Notes: generated from the sequence alone by a model not told the origin. A stretch of DNA of 64,000 nucleotides from Aphanomyces cochlioides (GCA_019828595.1 JAHQRK010000006.1:310001-374000), one strand, 5' to 3'; shown: positions 1-11,330, counted from the first letter of the stretch. Numbers and translations are program-made.

Positions 1-303
1 GATGGGAATGATTTAACAATGTAAATCAATTTCTTATTTATTACGTTTTTATAGATTTAGGGTTTATTATCCAATCGACAGCACAACATCCAGGAGCGTC
101 ACATGGATCTCATCCAACTTGGAAAGGCGGCAGTCTGTATGCAGAGTCTAACAGAACAAGACGACGCCATATCTTATGGATCTCGTTCCTGATCTCCTCC
201 TCAAGTGTTTCTCCTTCTTGGTTTGGTACAGCAATATCAAGGGGCGTCAGAGATGTCCCCTTCAGTGTGCAACACTTACTACCATTACCCACTCTCTCGA
301 TGG
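1..303. other. left edge, no confident gene
   Basis: This stretch lies downstream of the CD2BP2 stop codon. It probably contains its 3' UTR. Short open frames exist on both strands: a minus-strand acidic peptide and a plus-strand peptide beginning near 176 with a leucine-rich start. Neither has a recognisable continuation or convincing splice partners. A neighbouring gene cut by the window edge cannot be excluded. Confidence 0.3.
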
Positions 304-1331
304 TCAGCGATGCTTTGCAAAATCTATCGTATCTGACGACACCCATCCGCCTTCACCATCGGCTTCTTCATCATCACCATCGTCGTCAAAATCATCTTCT
401 AGGTCTTTTGCTGCCGACGTCGATGCTGGGTTTGCTTCATTTTGTGGGTCGTATCGTCGAATTAGTACCGCACTTTCGCCTTTAAAGTAACCCTAGAAAC
501 GCAATGCACGATCAAGCAACGTGGTGACAAGGACGTGGATACCTGCGCTTGCCATGCGATGAAATTTGCGGAAGGAAATGGCCCTTGGATTTGCCCATCT
601 TGCGATTTGTATTCCCAGAGCACAGGTTCTGGACGTGGTGCATGAGGAACTAATTCCTCCTTGGGAAGGTGGTACACTTCAGTCTTTCCTTGGCGCATGA
701 GGAAGTCAGAAGCCTCTATGAGCTCTTCAAACTCGTGTTTCATCTCTTCGGTTTGTTCAGGACCTTTTGAACCCTTCTTTTTCTTCCCCAGACGCTTCAA
801 AGCCTGCAGCGGAGTCTCACCGTCGTTGAGGATCTCCATGAACACACTTGTCGCTCGTCTTTCTGTCCACGTTTCTTCATTATCGTCCCTTGCTTCACTT
901 TTCAATATAAGAGCTCGCTCTGCGCTTTCCATATCCTCCGCCGAGATATCTTCGAGCCATGCGTCTTCTTGCTCAACTTGTTCTTTTGCCCACACAAAAT
1001 TGTCATTTTCGTCGAAATGTCCGTCCTCTCTGTCTTCCTTGAGGTTAAATGGAATCACTCGAACACCTTCAACAGCATATTGCGGCATATCGGGGCGCTC
1101 ATCTTCTTCACCCTGTTTTTTCTTTTCCTCTGGCCCGTCTTCTTTTGTTTCTTCCTCGTCCGAATTGACCTCCTCCTTCACTTCCTCTTCGTCAGAATCG
1201 ATCCCTCCATTCACATCTTCTTCGTCGTCGCTGTCGTCGCGGTTCCTATCGTCAAATCGAACCGACTTCAGTTTCTTGGAGCCGCCCCATGCGTGGTCAT
1301 CATCTTGCTTCCCTGGATTGACCCGCTTCAT
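304..1331 (-). CDS. CD2BP2: CD2BP2/Lin1-like GYF-domain U5 snRNP protein
   Basis: This is a U5 snRNP-associated protein (human CD2BP2/U5-52K, yeast Lin1) that binds proline-rich spliceosomal partners through a GYF domain. Two exons are seen: 1331-543 and 492-304, with a 50-bp phase-0 intron (493-542, GT...TAG). The N-terminus (residues 1-90) is very acidic with E/D runs and a basic KKLKSVRF patch near residue 20, typical of the family. The GYF domain straddles the intron: exon 1 supplies WEYK..DG.IQGPF and the following tryptophan, and exon 2 opens with GYF exactly at the junction. The C-terminus ends in a TIDF-type motif comparable with the IDFDLY tail of animal CD2BP2. The predicted length is 325 aa (human 341). 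It is divergently placed against FCF1 across about 470 bp. Identity is strong; the function is known from the family. Confidence 0.9.
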
Positions 1332-1804
1332 TGTTTTTGAAAGATTGTTCCTGTTATAATAAATATTACTGAATTTTGAATATTTCTAAAAATGAATAAT
1401 TATTGAAAATGAATAATATTTCATGCATACTATGGTATTCTACACATGATTTACAAAGATAAGTGTTCGACAAATAACCTTAATTTCTCAAAGAAAAATA
1501 AATACACTTCAATTCATTCAAGTGAGAGCTCAACTAGGACTTGAGAGATGATCATAGTCACCTCGTGACATATCAATGGAAATTGTATTTTGCAGTTAGT
1601 TTCAATTGTCAAGAAATTAAAATAGTATTATTGCACAGATCATGTTGTTTTTTATATGAAATTTAATTTTGTATAATAATAATGATTTCATATTTGACTA
1701 TTTTTCTCGAATTTTCACCAAATTGCAACAACTTATTTGCCTATTTTTGCCTTTCGTTGGTTGGTTGACAACAGGTTGAACGTTGATCCATTGGCATTTT
1801 CAAC
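1332..1804. promoter_or_regulatory. shared divergent promoter region CD2BP2/FCF1
   Basis: This 473-bp AT-rich gap separates the start codons of the CD2BP2-like gene (minus) and FCF1 (plus), so it must hold both promoters. No clear TATA box or repeated motif was recognised; A/T runs dominate. The call rests only on geometry. Confidence 0.5.
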
Positions 1805-2539
1805 ATGGGCAAGGACAAGAAGGTGCGTAAGTTTGCTGCTGTGAAGCGGATGATCAGTCCCAAGGACTCTCGAATGTACGTACGAAAGCTTGATATGGGT
1901 GTCATGCGCTGGTTTCTTTGATAGTAAATCTGTCCAAATCGTTACGGCGAAGAAAGAGCAGAAGAAAAAGGAAAAGGAAGCTCCACGCCAAATGTAAGTT
2001 CAATCTCGTACTGCCATCGACTCATGATCTATGCCTGCAGCGACCAAATACCATCCAACTTGTTCTTCAAGTATAATGCCGACTTGGGCCCACCATACAA
2101 CGTCCTCGTGGATACGAACTTTATTAACTTCAGCATCAAGAACAAATTGGAAGTTGTGTCGGCAATGATGGACTGCTTGCTGGCCAAGTGTATCCCTTGC
2201 ATTACCGATTGTGTCATGGCAGAATTGGAGAAGTTGGGCCATAAGTACCGTGTAGCTCTACGTCTGGCCAAGGATCCTCGCTTTGAACGATTGCCGTGTA
2301 CCCACAAAGGCACTTATGCTGATGATTGCCTGATGCAACGTATCCAAGCGGTAAGACAGTGTGTCTGACGAACTGTTTTGCTCACGTTGGAATAGTCTCG
2401 CTGCTACATTGTGGCCACTTGCGATCGAGAATTGAAGCGACGAATTCGTAAAGTTCCTGGTGTTCCTATCATGTACATTGCTCAACGCAAATACGCAATT
2501 GAGCGCATGCCTGAAGCAAATGCTGCCAAGATCAAGTAG
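1805..2539 (+). CDS. FCF1: FCF1/UTP24 rRNA-processing PIN nuclease
   Basis: FCF1 (Utp24) is the nucleolar PIN-domain endonuclease of the small-subunit processome, which cleaves pre-rRNA at early sites. Four exons are seen: 1805-1875, 1925-1993, 2041-2350 and 2396-2539. The introns are 49, 47 and 45 bp, and all junctions restore one frame of 197 aa, essentially the family length (human 198). The start [10 protein letters not shown] matches the conserved basic N-terminus. The PIN signature LVDTNFINF, then [18 protein letters not shown] and [12 protein letters not shown], are all present with the catalytic acids. The final exon carries the conserved [15 protein letters not shown] block and PGVPIMYI. 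The gene is convergent with PITHD1 (158 bp between stop codons). Confidence 0.97.
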
Positions 2540-2697
2540 AGACCTCATTCAATTCCAAACCGCGTGTATATTTAACGAACTACTTCTGAAAAGTATTGGG
2601 AAATGATGTCGTGGCACCTGGAATTTTGTGATCACTCAACTGTGGTCGGCTTTCATAAACACATTCAACCACACCATGCCGCCACTAGATAATATTT

Positions 2698-3398
2698 TTA
2701 TGAGGAGATTCTCAGGAGCTTGGGTACCTTTTTGCTTTCTCCCTTGAGGCCGATATAGTAAATACGAGTGTGATCACCACCCATGCTGGTCTCAAAGTAC
2801 ATGATCAAGCTACTGATCCCTTGGAACTTGCGCAAGCTAAACTCAATGGCACGTTAGTTTTGATGGCCAATCGGGGCCATACTGTAATGGATAGTCGATT
2901 TGGGCATCAAAGTCTTCGGCGAGCTCGAATTTCTGCAATGGTGGTAATTCTGTTGCATTTGTGAAGTCAATATCTTCACGGTTGGCGAATCTAGTCGTGC
3001 TGTCACAAAGAAATGTCTGAGGAAAACTGTACAATTTGACAGACTTGGGGTGCAAACCATCTTCACCTCCAGAAATGCAAATAGACTTGACGCTAACAGC
3101 CTCAGTAAACCTGCGCCATCATGTCAGACATACATAATTGTCTAAACAGCACATACGGGATGTACAAGATCATCTCTGGGTCATCTTCGTTCGAGTCCAA
3201 GAAGGTATCTCGGTTCTTCTTCATTGCTGCACTCTTAAATGGATGGGTACGTTGCTCTTCGTCCAGGGCATTCAAGCATCGCACCTTGCTCGTGTCAATG
3301 TACTTGAACAGAGAGTCACCCTCTGAATCTTCTACTTCATGTGAATGGTCGTGGTCGTGGGAATGATCATGGTCAACACTGTCGTCTGCACAGCTCAT
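2698..3398 (-). CDS. PITHD1: PITH domain protein (PITHD1-like)
   Basis: This is a small soluble protein consisting of a PITH domain (the C-terminal module of thioredoxin-like TXNL1, proteasome-associated in that family). Exons are 3398-3157, 3110-2883 and 2836-2698. Both introns are 46 bp, and splicing gives 202 aa (human PITHD1 211). The start is placed at MSCADDS because the His/Asp-rich HDHSHDHDHSH stretch and then LFKYIDTSKVRCLNA follow directly, as in animal PITHD1. Splicing creates IPFTEAVSVKSI, a PITH core motif interrupted by an intron in genomic DNA. The C-terminus carries IYYIGLKGES, another PITH hallmark. It is divergent from the HEI10-type gene (153 bp between start codons) and shares the TATCCGGA motifs there. 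Confidence 0.93.
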
Positions 3399-3551
3399 CG
3401 TCAAAAAATGAATGCGAGAAAGGACATCCGAATAAGTGTCCGGAAATGTGAATTTATCCGGATACATTATCCGGCTATCTTTGTGTTCTTCCCGCCATTT
3501 TCGAATCCTCCGACATCACAAGAAAGGACAGACGAGAAAGGACAGCGATCC
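3399..3551. promoter_or_regulatory. divergent promoter with TATCCGGATA motifs
   Basis: This 153-bp gap lies between the PITHD1 (minus) and HEI10-type (plus) start codons. It contains the perfect palindrome TATCCGGATA at 3455-3464, a second TTATCCGG at 3467-3474 and a GTCCGGAAAT at about 3438-3447. Similar sites sit upstream of POLE3 (50398-50424) and the LYC1-like gene (9290-9330). A shared activator site is an inference. Confidence 0.45.
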
Positions 3552-5189
3552 ATGGAAAACTCAAGAGTAGAACATGATGCTCACCCATGCGAAGAAGGAA
3601 CAAAGGAAGCAATCTGGGCTTCGTTCAAGCTCCGTTGCAATGCCTGTTGGGATGTCCTCTGTGGTCCGAATGGTCCACAAACTTGCTACCGAACAGCGTG
3701 CAGTCATATATTTTGCGTATGTACCATCATAATTTGGGCTTCTGGAAGCTCGATTCGGCGGCGACCGATATATGTGATTAAGGAAAACTCATATTGAACA
3801 GGAGAAGGACGCGTACAAACACTTTGGTGAAGGTGATCTCATTTGTCCTGCTTGTCAAGAAGGTACAACTGCGAAATATCCATTACTGATGCGTTATTGT
3901 GAATAGACTTAAATCACAGGTACATTTTCTTGCATTGAAGTATCAGTATTTCTTACATCTTGTAGGCCTGGTGGTGTTTGCGAAATGTGAGGATATTAAT
4001 GATTTGGAAATGCACATACATTATCCCTAGGACTGTCAAGAGCGCTACTGATCCTAGGGTACGGCATTTGAATGATTTTGGCATCAATGTTACAAAAAAA
4101 TATCTTGCTATTTGTAGAAACTCGAAGTACGCATGAACGTTCGCCATAATTCATTCAAAACAGGTTATCTGGGAAGAGATGCTTGCAGATCCTGCTTCAT
4201 GCCTTGGTATCTCCTGATACATATGATGACTTACTTTATACGTAATCAGGTCAGATTCAAGGAGCTTTTGGTAAGATTTTGCTAAACTATTGCCTTTACT
4301 TTTTCTAGCTTTTCTTTTGGTAAATCGCTAATCATAGCATGAACTAAGGGTTGAAGTTTCAACATGCACAAGAGAATTTTAGGTGACTCAATAAAATCAC
4401 ATCAACTTTTATTTGCGTTCTAGACAGGTATCACGGATTTTTTATTAATTCCTAACAAGTACCTTAATTCAAGGAGCGCTTGAGGAATGCATTGAGTACA
4501 CAAACCCTTCGATGGGGTTGCGCTTGACAACTTTTAGTCGAAGAACACAATGGTTATCAACAACAGCACGGCGAGAGATACCTCCAAATGAAAAGCTACA
4601 CCGAAAAACTCGAAGAAGAACTACAAGAATTCAAGAATAAAGTTGCAACACTATCAGCATCGAATGAAGAGCTTAAAGAGGTACAATATTGCATCTAGTT
4701 CTTCCCGAAATGTATTTACCTTAAGGCATACAAAGACAAATCAAGGAAATGTCGTAACTGGGAGAAAATGGTGCCTTTGATGTATTTTCAAGTAATATTT
4801 TGTGTAGGTGAAGTCATTGAAGGCCCAAAATCAAGGACCTGGACAAAGAGTTATGTCGGCTCAACCTTCGGGGAGGCTACCATTACCAAATGGTTCTCCT
4901 AAATTTGCAAATACGATCGCATCGAATACAAACTCAAAAGGGACGTCTCGATCACACTATCCAACTGCTACGTCGAACCAAGGGCTAACGTTTGGCTTGC
5001 CACCACAAATTACTTCATCGCACCGGTTTACATCAGGTTTGTGTGCCCTGGATATCAATTTTAACTTTGCACGCAGGCCATTCAGCGTCTTCCAACAACT
5101 CTGGATTTCGAGCCAACGGCAATAGTGTGAGTATGCCTACTCCAATGCCACATTTGGGTCCAAACACCCGTTCAAGCAAGAAAAGGTGA
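3552..5189 (+). CDS. HEI10: HEI10/CCNB1IP1-type RING E3, meiotic crossover factor
   Basis: This is a probable ortholog of HEI10/CCNB1IP1, the RING-type SUMO/ubiquitin ligase that marks meiotic crossover sites. The RING is split by intron 3717-3801: exon 1 (3552-3716) has CNACW and ACSHIFC, and exon 2 (from 3802) has LICPACQE. Several small exons follow; for example VIWEEMLADPASCLG is created by a 37-bp intron at about 4127-4163, and a FQHAQENFR segment appears near 4355. The central region (about 4544-4680) is a coiled coil with KSYTEKLEEELQEF. The C-terminus is Ser/Pro/Asn-rich, ending in NTRSSKKR at 5187 with the stop at 5189. RING, tail helix, coiled coil and Ser/Pro tail in this order match the family. 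Some exon borders between 3850 and 4550 are approximate. Confidence 0.75.
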
Positions 5190-5318
5190 GATAGGTTGAT
5201 CATTTTTGCTGAACGTGACGAAGATATGGCTGACTTCAATGATTGAACATTATGGCGAAACCCCAATCGATGCTATTTTTAGCTTGATGCATAAGCAGTA
5301 GTCAGTGGTAAAATAATA

Positions 5319-6569
5319 ATGCATGTCCGTGTGATTGACTCAGCACAGCCGTTGTTCGATATCCCTCCCGAGGAATTATCAAGCGATGACATTTATGACT
5401 TGGAAGGAGAGCCAGAAACGACCCTTTCCGAGCATTTTGATGTCATGAAGAACAGGATACGAATATCAAGCATTGAAGGCCAATTGCACCAAAGAAATAT
5501 TCCTGTTGCGGATCCATCGATGTTTGAGCCAGACTTGTGCACTCTGGAAGATTGGCACGCTGAAGTCGATGCCTTCGTAAAACCAGCTAGAGACGTTCCC
5601 AAGAGAGCTATCGAAAAGGAAATTGTCTCGCTCCTGACATCGATGGACCCCAAAGATCATTACATGACTGCAGCAACTTATTACATGAACAATCCCAAAG
5701 AGTGGAACGCCTTTGCGAGGGACCCAGTGGTGCAAGAGTCGTGTAAAGTCCTTGGAATCAGGCTGGAAACCCTTCGCCCTCGAACGTTGGAGTCGTTTAG
5801 GCGCGATCATGCTGCAGTTGTTCCAGAAATGGTGGCAGCTGTTCGCTTTCAAGCGTACCAGCAAGAGCGGCAAGAATGCATCGCATTGATTTTGCAATCT
5901 CAGCCTCTACTACGCTCAAAGCAATTTCAACTAGAACACCATGGATCTAAGGTAAGACGTAGTTGTCATTGAGAAGAATTTAAGAGCATTTATCTAAGGG
6001 GAAAACGCCAACCAAAAAGCAGCACATAAGTCCTCTAGTAAGAATTCATTTCGAAGAATTGATATAACTTTTTGTAGCCACGACAAGAATCACCAGCACG
6101 ATTACCCAAGAAGGAAAGCGACCGGATTCGACTCATTAGAGAAGCAAAACAATTAGAAAATGCTGAAAGGTGGAAAGAAACTCAAGAAAGCATTCGAAAA
6201 GCTGCGACTCGACGTGCTGATGCACTTCAAGTACTTATTCAAATGGATCATACATGGCTTATATTGATAGCGCACGGAACTAGAGTTCAAAAAGAAGCAA
6301 TATGAAGCAGAGGTCAAACGAAAGAGTAAAGACGCCAAACACGAGCAAGAACTACGTCGAAAAGTTATCATGGCACATTTTAAAGATAAAAAGCCTGTTG
6401 AGCTTGAGCCTCAGTCAGACCAGGAAGCACGGCTCGTTAAAGAGGTAAAGTTCTCCACGGATATATATCTTTAACCAAGATATAGATGCATAAGATTGAA
6501 TTGGACGAGCATATGCATCGGGCAACACGCATTAAAAATGCATTGGAATATCAAAAGGCTTCGTGTTAA
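5319..6569 (+). CDS. coiled-coil protein of unknown function
   Basis: Four exons (5319-5951, 6078-6230, 6271-6444, 6486-6569) join in phase 0 to encode about 347 aa. The N-terminal half (residues 1-210) is acidic and appears helical, including LTSMDPKDHYMTAATYY and NPKEWNAFARDP. The C-terminal half is a highly charged single helix or coiled coil rich in K/E/R, with KKESDRIRLIREAKQLENAE and FKKKQYEAEVKRKSKDAK. Such charged helices are common in ciliary or cytoskeletal CCDC proteins, and a remote CCDC148/CCDC112 resemblance is possible, but no diagnostic motif was recognised. The last exon ends in a short tail at TAA 6569; an additional 3' exon is not excluded. Confidence 0.6.
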
Positions 6570-6890
6570 AAAAAAGCAAGTTGTCAATAGTCATAACAAA
6601 AACGATTTACTTCAATTCTATTCTTTCATCTCGAACACAAAATTGCACTCGAGTCGTATAAATTCTCCTAAGGTCCATAATTCCTCACAAAACATTCGAG
6701 ATATCGCCAAATTCGATCCTTAGCAGGATCAAACCTTTGAGTTGATGCCGAGTCATGACAAGTGATTACGACTTGGTTCATTACGTAAGGGTGATTTGTT
6801 CCCAAATTTCGACTTGATGAAGTGCAGATTGCAAAATATCATTGCTGGCAATACATTATAAAGCGTCGATCGAAAGATAATTCTATTTTG
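6570..6890. other. AT-rich intergenic region
   Basis: No gene or clear repeat was seen. The region is strongly AT-rich with short unrelated open frames, and lies between the coiled-coil gene and a decayed minus-strand coding region. Confidence 0.4.
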
Positions 6891-6892
6891 TA

Positions 6893-7995
6893 AAGTTTGC
6901 TGGCTTTTACGCAAGGACAGTAACAAACTTCGATGTAATTGCCAAGTGGTCTACCTTGTGTGGATAGTCCTGACCGAGCCCATGGCCAAGATGAGGGTCG
7001 TATGATATTGATATGAATAAATATTATACCATGATTTCGCTTGTAAATGCATTTGAAAGAAAAAATGAATAGAGTATTGTAAACATGCATTTTCCAAATA
7101 CGAAGAAAAGGTGGAAACAAATTCACCTGATGTCTTTACTCTCCACGGGGAGCATTCCAGGTTCCTTGTAAGCATTCGGAGTCTAAAGATACAGAGGTCA
7201 GTAAACAAGCTTCCTTCATGCCTGCAGGAAACTGCTCGCCAAAAATGCTCAACTCATTTTCACTGTAAGATCTGTTGTGTAGTACGATTTTATGCCATTT
7301 GCCAATAAATAGCAAAATACCCCCTCTCTCTGGGATGCATTAGAGGCAATATGTCTTCGTAAAAAATACAAGCAGTTCCTAACACTCAAATAAAATGCAT
7401 GATGTGATACTATCATGTGGCAAATTTAACCGTACTTGAGTAATTGTGGTCATTTCTACAATGTGGTAACTTGAGCCAATTTTGTATTCTTGTGGTTGCG
7501 ACATTGACACGTTGATTTTTTGTTGGTAAGGTATTTTTGGTGGCAAAATGATTATTGCATATAGATGGGTCCGGTAATTGAGGAATGGTCATAAGATGTA
7601 AAATGTCAACTATTTGGCGAAATGTCGAATAAAATATTTTCAAAGAAAGAAATCAATACCAAGATGTGTCAAATTTCCTGTGCCAAGGAAAGTTGGTTCT
7701 CGAATCACTGACCCACATGATTCCAGACAATACAAGAATCTTTTCGTCCATATTTGCGAATGCACAAAAAATAATTGGTGAAACATCGCTTATGTACTTT
7801 GACACTTGAACAGCTGACCAATGTTGGAAGCGTAGAGAATAGATTTTTGCAGCTGATCGCTATCCCAAATTCATGGCGTATTCAAATACGACATTAGAAA
7901 ATTCAGTGTATAAGCGCGTTTGAAATGCTTTATCAAAAGCTTTGCAATTCAAGGTATCAATACCGTATAATCGTTCTTACAGTAAAGCTAGCCAC
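6893..7995 (-). pseudogene. decayed multi-exon coding region, family not identified
   Basis: Reading the minus strand gives stretches that look like real protein in different frames: DQLQKSILYASNIGQLFKC (about 7850-7800), then IIFCAFANMDEKILVLSG and MWVSDSRTNFPW (about 7770-7690) one frame away, then SENELSIFGEQFPAG and GTWNAPRGE (about 7270-7135). Further down, GLGQDYPHKVDHLAITSKF (about 6980-6920) ends at a stop. Plausible 48-56 bp introns connect some of them, but at least one frame break (near 7805) cannot be spliced away. START-like lipid-binding proteins of oomycetes were considered but not established. Either a pseudogene or a gene with more introns than could be resolved. Confidence 0.35.
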
Positions 7996-8139
7996 GTTCT
8001 CATCAAAACACACACGCGGTCATGTGTCGCCAAACACTTAATCAAAATTCAAGAACTTCCTTCAAAATTCGTGCCATTAATACATGTAGTTCAAGAACCA
8101 GGATTGCTATGTTGACGCGAAAGAAACAGCCAGCAACTA

Positions 8140-9212
8140 CTATACCCAGCAATATTTTTCGTTGGCAATCCACTTGACAGAGCTCAATTTTTGTGAAGTG
8201 GTGGAAACCATCAAAAATGGAAGTGAGTCTGTGCGTGTCGCCATATTGACAGAATAAGATTTCGCCATCCATGCTTCAGGACTCCAGAAACAAACAGTCG
8301 AAAGATTCCATGACTTTGCTTCAGCAAGCGCAGCATTTAAGATGGATGGGAAGACAGTCTCAGTAGTCCGACAACGCAAGATGGCCAATTCGTCGTGTTC
8401 AAAATCATGAGTCCAAAACACATAATCCGATGCTGTCTCCTGGATACAATATTCAGAGATTTTTATGAGATGTTGTATATCTCTTCATTGACGGAAAAAA
8501 CTCCCATGCACTGTGGCGCTGTTGAGAAATTTGTCTTTGTTCGGGTATAAAAGTGGCTACGGACTTGAAACCATTGAACGAGTGACGGTTCCAAAATGAA
8601 AAATACGGACGATGGTGTCGTTGCTGCTTGTGACTGCATTTGGTTGAGATCCTCCTGGCAGACATGCTCTAAAGAAGTGGGAGAATCAATTGTCCGGAGG
8701 GAGATATGATTCACATCAGAAGGTGACATTTCCATTGTCGATGGGAAAATAAGTTGATCGGATGGAAACAAAGTCCATCCTCTATTGGCATAGAATGACG
8801 GTCCAATGTCCGAATAGAGATTCGATATGACAACGCCATCAGGTCCTTTCGAGTTGAATAAACTGACAAGCTCTTGAAGCATAATTGTCGCGTAGCCTTT
8901 CCCTCGAACTTGTGGTGGCGTAAATACTGCATCAAGGCTATACGCATGTAATAATTTGCCGTCGTAGATACACGGCCGCTTGTACACTTCAACATAGGCG
9001 AGGATGTCCAAAGTCTCTGGGGATTCAGGTGGAACAAGAACGTAGACGGACAGAGTTCGCTTATCAAACTCCGTAGCATACAGCGCTCGTTCACGCTCAA
9101 AATACTGCTCGATCGTCAAGTCTGGCTTGCCCCACTCCTCATACATCATCGTGTCGGCGTGGACTCGCTGCGCATTGGATGCAATCTTCAGCTCAATCTT
9201 CTCCAATGTCAT
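8140..9212 (-). CDS. LYC1-like GNAT N-acetyltransferase
   Basis: This is a GNAT-fold acetyltransferase resembling fungal LYC1, which acetylates lysine or related small molecules with acetyl-CoA. Exon 1 runs from MTLEKIELKIASNAQR (9212; an upstream in-frame ATG at 9251 lies inside an inverted repeat and is less likely) to about 8502. An intron of about 52-62 bp follows, and exon 2 (about 8448-8140) carries DYVFWTHDFEHDELAILRC and a C-terminus KWIANEKYCWV, similar to the WVNNE-type tail of LYC1. The acetyl-CoA loop is VRGKGYA (Q/RxxGxG/A). Membership in GNAT is firm; the substrate is inferred from the architecture, in which a long C-terminal half follows the GNAT core. Confidence 0.75.
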
Positions 9213-9240
9213 TAGAAATAACTCTGTGGCAATGCATGAG

Positions 9241-9359
9241 AGCATCCACACCGGGAGTGTCTATGTCTGTCCAAACTGCAAACTTCGTATTTCCGGATAA
9301 ACATTGTTACTATCATTATCCGGAAATACGAAGTTGGAGACACTCCCCGTGTGGATGCT
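9241..9359. repeat. imperfect inverted repeat upstream of the LYC1-like gene
   Basis: The outer arms, 9241-9262 and 9338-9359, are near-perfect reverse complements of 22 nt. The inner arms, 9281-9300 (AACTTCGTATTTCCGGATAA) and 9316-9335, are perfect 20-nt complements. The left side has about 18 extra unpaired bases. The structure sits 29 bp upstream of the chosen ATG and contains two TCCGGATA-type sites. It may be a MITE-like insertion or a duplicated promoter segment. Confidence 0.85.
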
Positions 9360-10570
9360 CAGACTAAATATTCTGTTTTGACATTTTGTGGTTATCTTTT
9401 GACACCTTTTTTGGATCATTTTACATATCATTTTTACCCCAAAATGGAAAACAAAATGATACATCAGCCCTCAGATTTGTTGAGACTGGAGAACCCAGCA
9501 ATACAAACCTTTGCCTGGTGTGGATGTTGAAAATTTGCAGGCATATAGCTTGGGTGGTTGAAATGTGTGTGTGTGGTAGATGTTCGCGAATGCTATGACT
9601 AGCAACAGAGGGTACATACACCTACGTACCCTCTGGTTCCTCTGTTCCCCTTGTAGCACCTGTGGACACGTCAACCCGGCCCTGTTGCCCTGCGCCCAAT
9701 GTGTTAGCTGTTAGTATGCAACTAACTCACCAGCGGATTGTGAGATCCAAACTAGGAATGGCTGAATTTTGTGAGCTTGGGAAATGACATGAATCACTCC
9801 ACTATCGATACAATGTTAACCTGCATTGGGCGTGACAGGGTATACGTATCCCTCCGCAACATCTGCAATCCCCGCAACTTCATCTGCTCCCATGGTGCCG
9901 AACCTGCCATAGCCCTTCCAAACGCAATGAGAACGACAACATATACTATCTTAGTCTGCAACTATGACACATGCTCCTGTGACGCTCTCGTCCATCGCAA
10001 GCACTGTTGAACATTGATGCCTATGGCGTGGCAGGGGATACGGATCCCTCCGTATCCCCCGAAGCCCCTGTTGTGACGAGGTGCCATGAAACTCGACCTT
10101 TGTGTGTGGGATATGGAATTTTCGGCGACTCGCACGAGATGAACATAACCCGTGAACGATGCAATGGATATACTCCTGTAACATGACAGGGGATGCAGAG
10201 GTATCTGCACCCTCTGCAACACCCGCAACATTGGATTCCATGCCACTCAAGCACGACCACACGACGAATGAATGACCATCCGCGGCGTGGCCAACTTGGT
10301 AAGGACAGACACCCGAAGAACGAAGTTGAATTGCACGTGTACAGGGTCGACGCCATGTCAAACATGGGTGAAAACCGAAGATCGTCATGCGTTGCAGATG
10401 CTCACGAGAATTTTGCACCACATTCATGAGCTAATTGGTCAGTTTTCCAGCAAACGAACGAGACAGAACCATGTGCTTGGAAGCCCAGGCTTGCTAAGGT
10501 TCAAACTCAAGTTTCTGTCGTCTCAACCCAAATGCAAACCCGGTCTAGCTAGCTTAATCTATGTAATACA
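9360..10570. repeat. gene-poor region with diverged repeat units
   Basis: No credible gene was found. Three related segments recur, near 9830, 10027 and 10185. Each has a (T/G)GACAGGG- or GGCAGGGGATAC-like core followed by CCCTCC/CCCTCTGCAAC, about 160-200 bp apart. They look like old, diverged copies of a repeat. Open frames here switch frequently and lack domain signatures. Confidence 0.35.
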
Positions 10571-11330
10571 CTTTCCTTTTTGCAGTGAATGCCTTCCGTG
10601 TGAAGGTTCTGGAGCTACACTACCAGCGAGAAGTAAGCAAGGCCAATAAGCGAGCAGTAGCTGCGACTGGCACCCCCGAGCAGCGTCAACACAACGAACG
10701 ATCGCCCTTTACCAGCCCGAGCCGAGTCCTCGAGCAAGATCTTGGGAGACAGACCCGTAGCGCAGATCCAGCAAGAGCACCGTCCTTGCTGTCCATCGTG
10801 CGCTTCCAACGAAAACACCGCCACGGACCCTCCGAGCCCTACGAGCCCCCAGCGACCTCTGCGTCTTGTGTGCTTGTGTGCCCTGTTGTGTCCTTCCTGC
10901 GTCCTGGCTGTTTATTTGCTGTGGTTACCTGCGCCTCCGTTGCATGTTGCTACCTGCAACCTCGACCGTAGCCCCGTCACCTCCCGCGACCTCTCAGTCT
11001 TACCAAGCTCGGTCGTTGCAGCCCCTACAGGCCCCTCTGCAACTCCCGTATCCCCTTTCGAAACCCCCTGTGTGCGTCCAAGACTCCTTCTGTGTGTTGC
11101 GAACGTCTGCTTGTGGCTCATCCAAGTCAACCCCATCCAAGAATCAAATATCAAAACAAGTTTTTTGTCGTTTAACACACGACAACTCTATAAATGAATA
11201 TGCGTCGTATAATATTATAGCGTTTTATGAAATTGAGTTGAGGAACCTGGGAATCTGGGGAAAGGACAGTGCCAAGAATTGGCGGCACCTGGACCCCGCC
11301 GGTGATTGAACACCTTTTGCATTGTAGGAT
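10571..11330 (+). other. C-rich low-complexity tract, possible transposon gag-like remnant
   Basis: This tract is notably richer in C than its surroundings (runs of CCC, GCCCC, CTCCCG). It encodes proline/serine-rich peptides in more than one frame, plus one charged segment at 10585-10700 (FRVKVLELHYQREVSKANKR). No reverse transcriptase, integrase or protease motif was seen. A retroelement gag remnant is possible but unproven. Confidence 0.25.

Noticed and set aside
176..490. Plus-strand frame starting MDLVPDLLLKCFSFL that resembles an F-box start
   Set aside because: It overlaps the well-supported exon 2 of the CD2BP2-like gene on the other strand, and no F-box continuation follows.
661..1359. 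Long plus-strand Ser-rich frame
   Set aside because: It is the antisense of the acidic CD2BP2-like coding region; Ser/Phe richness is the complement of Glu/Asp codons.
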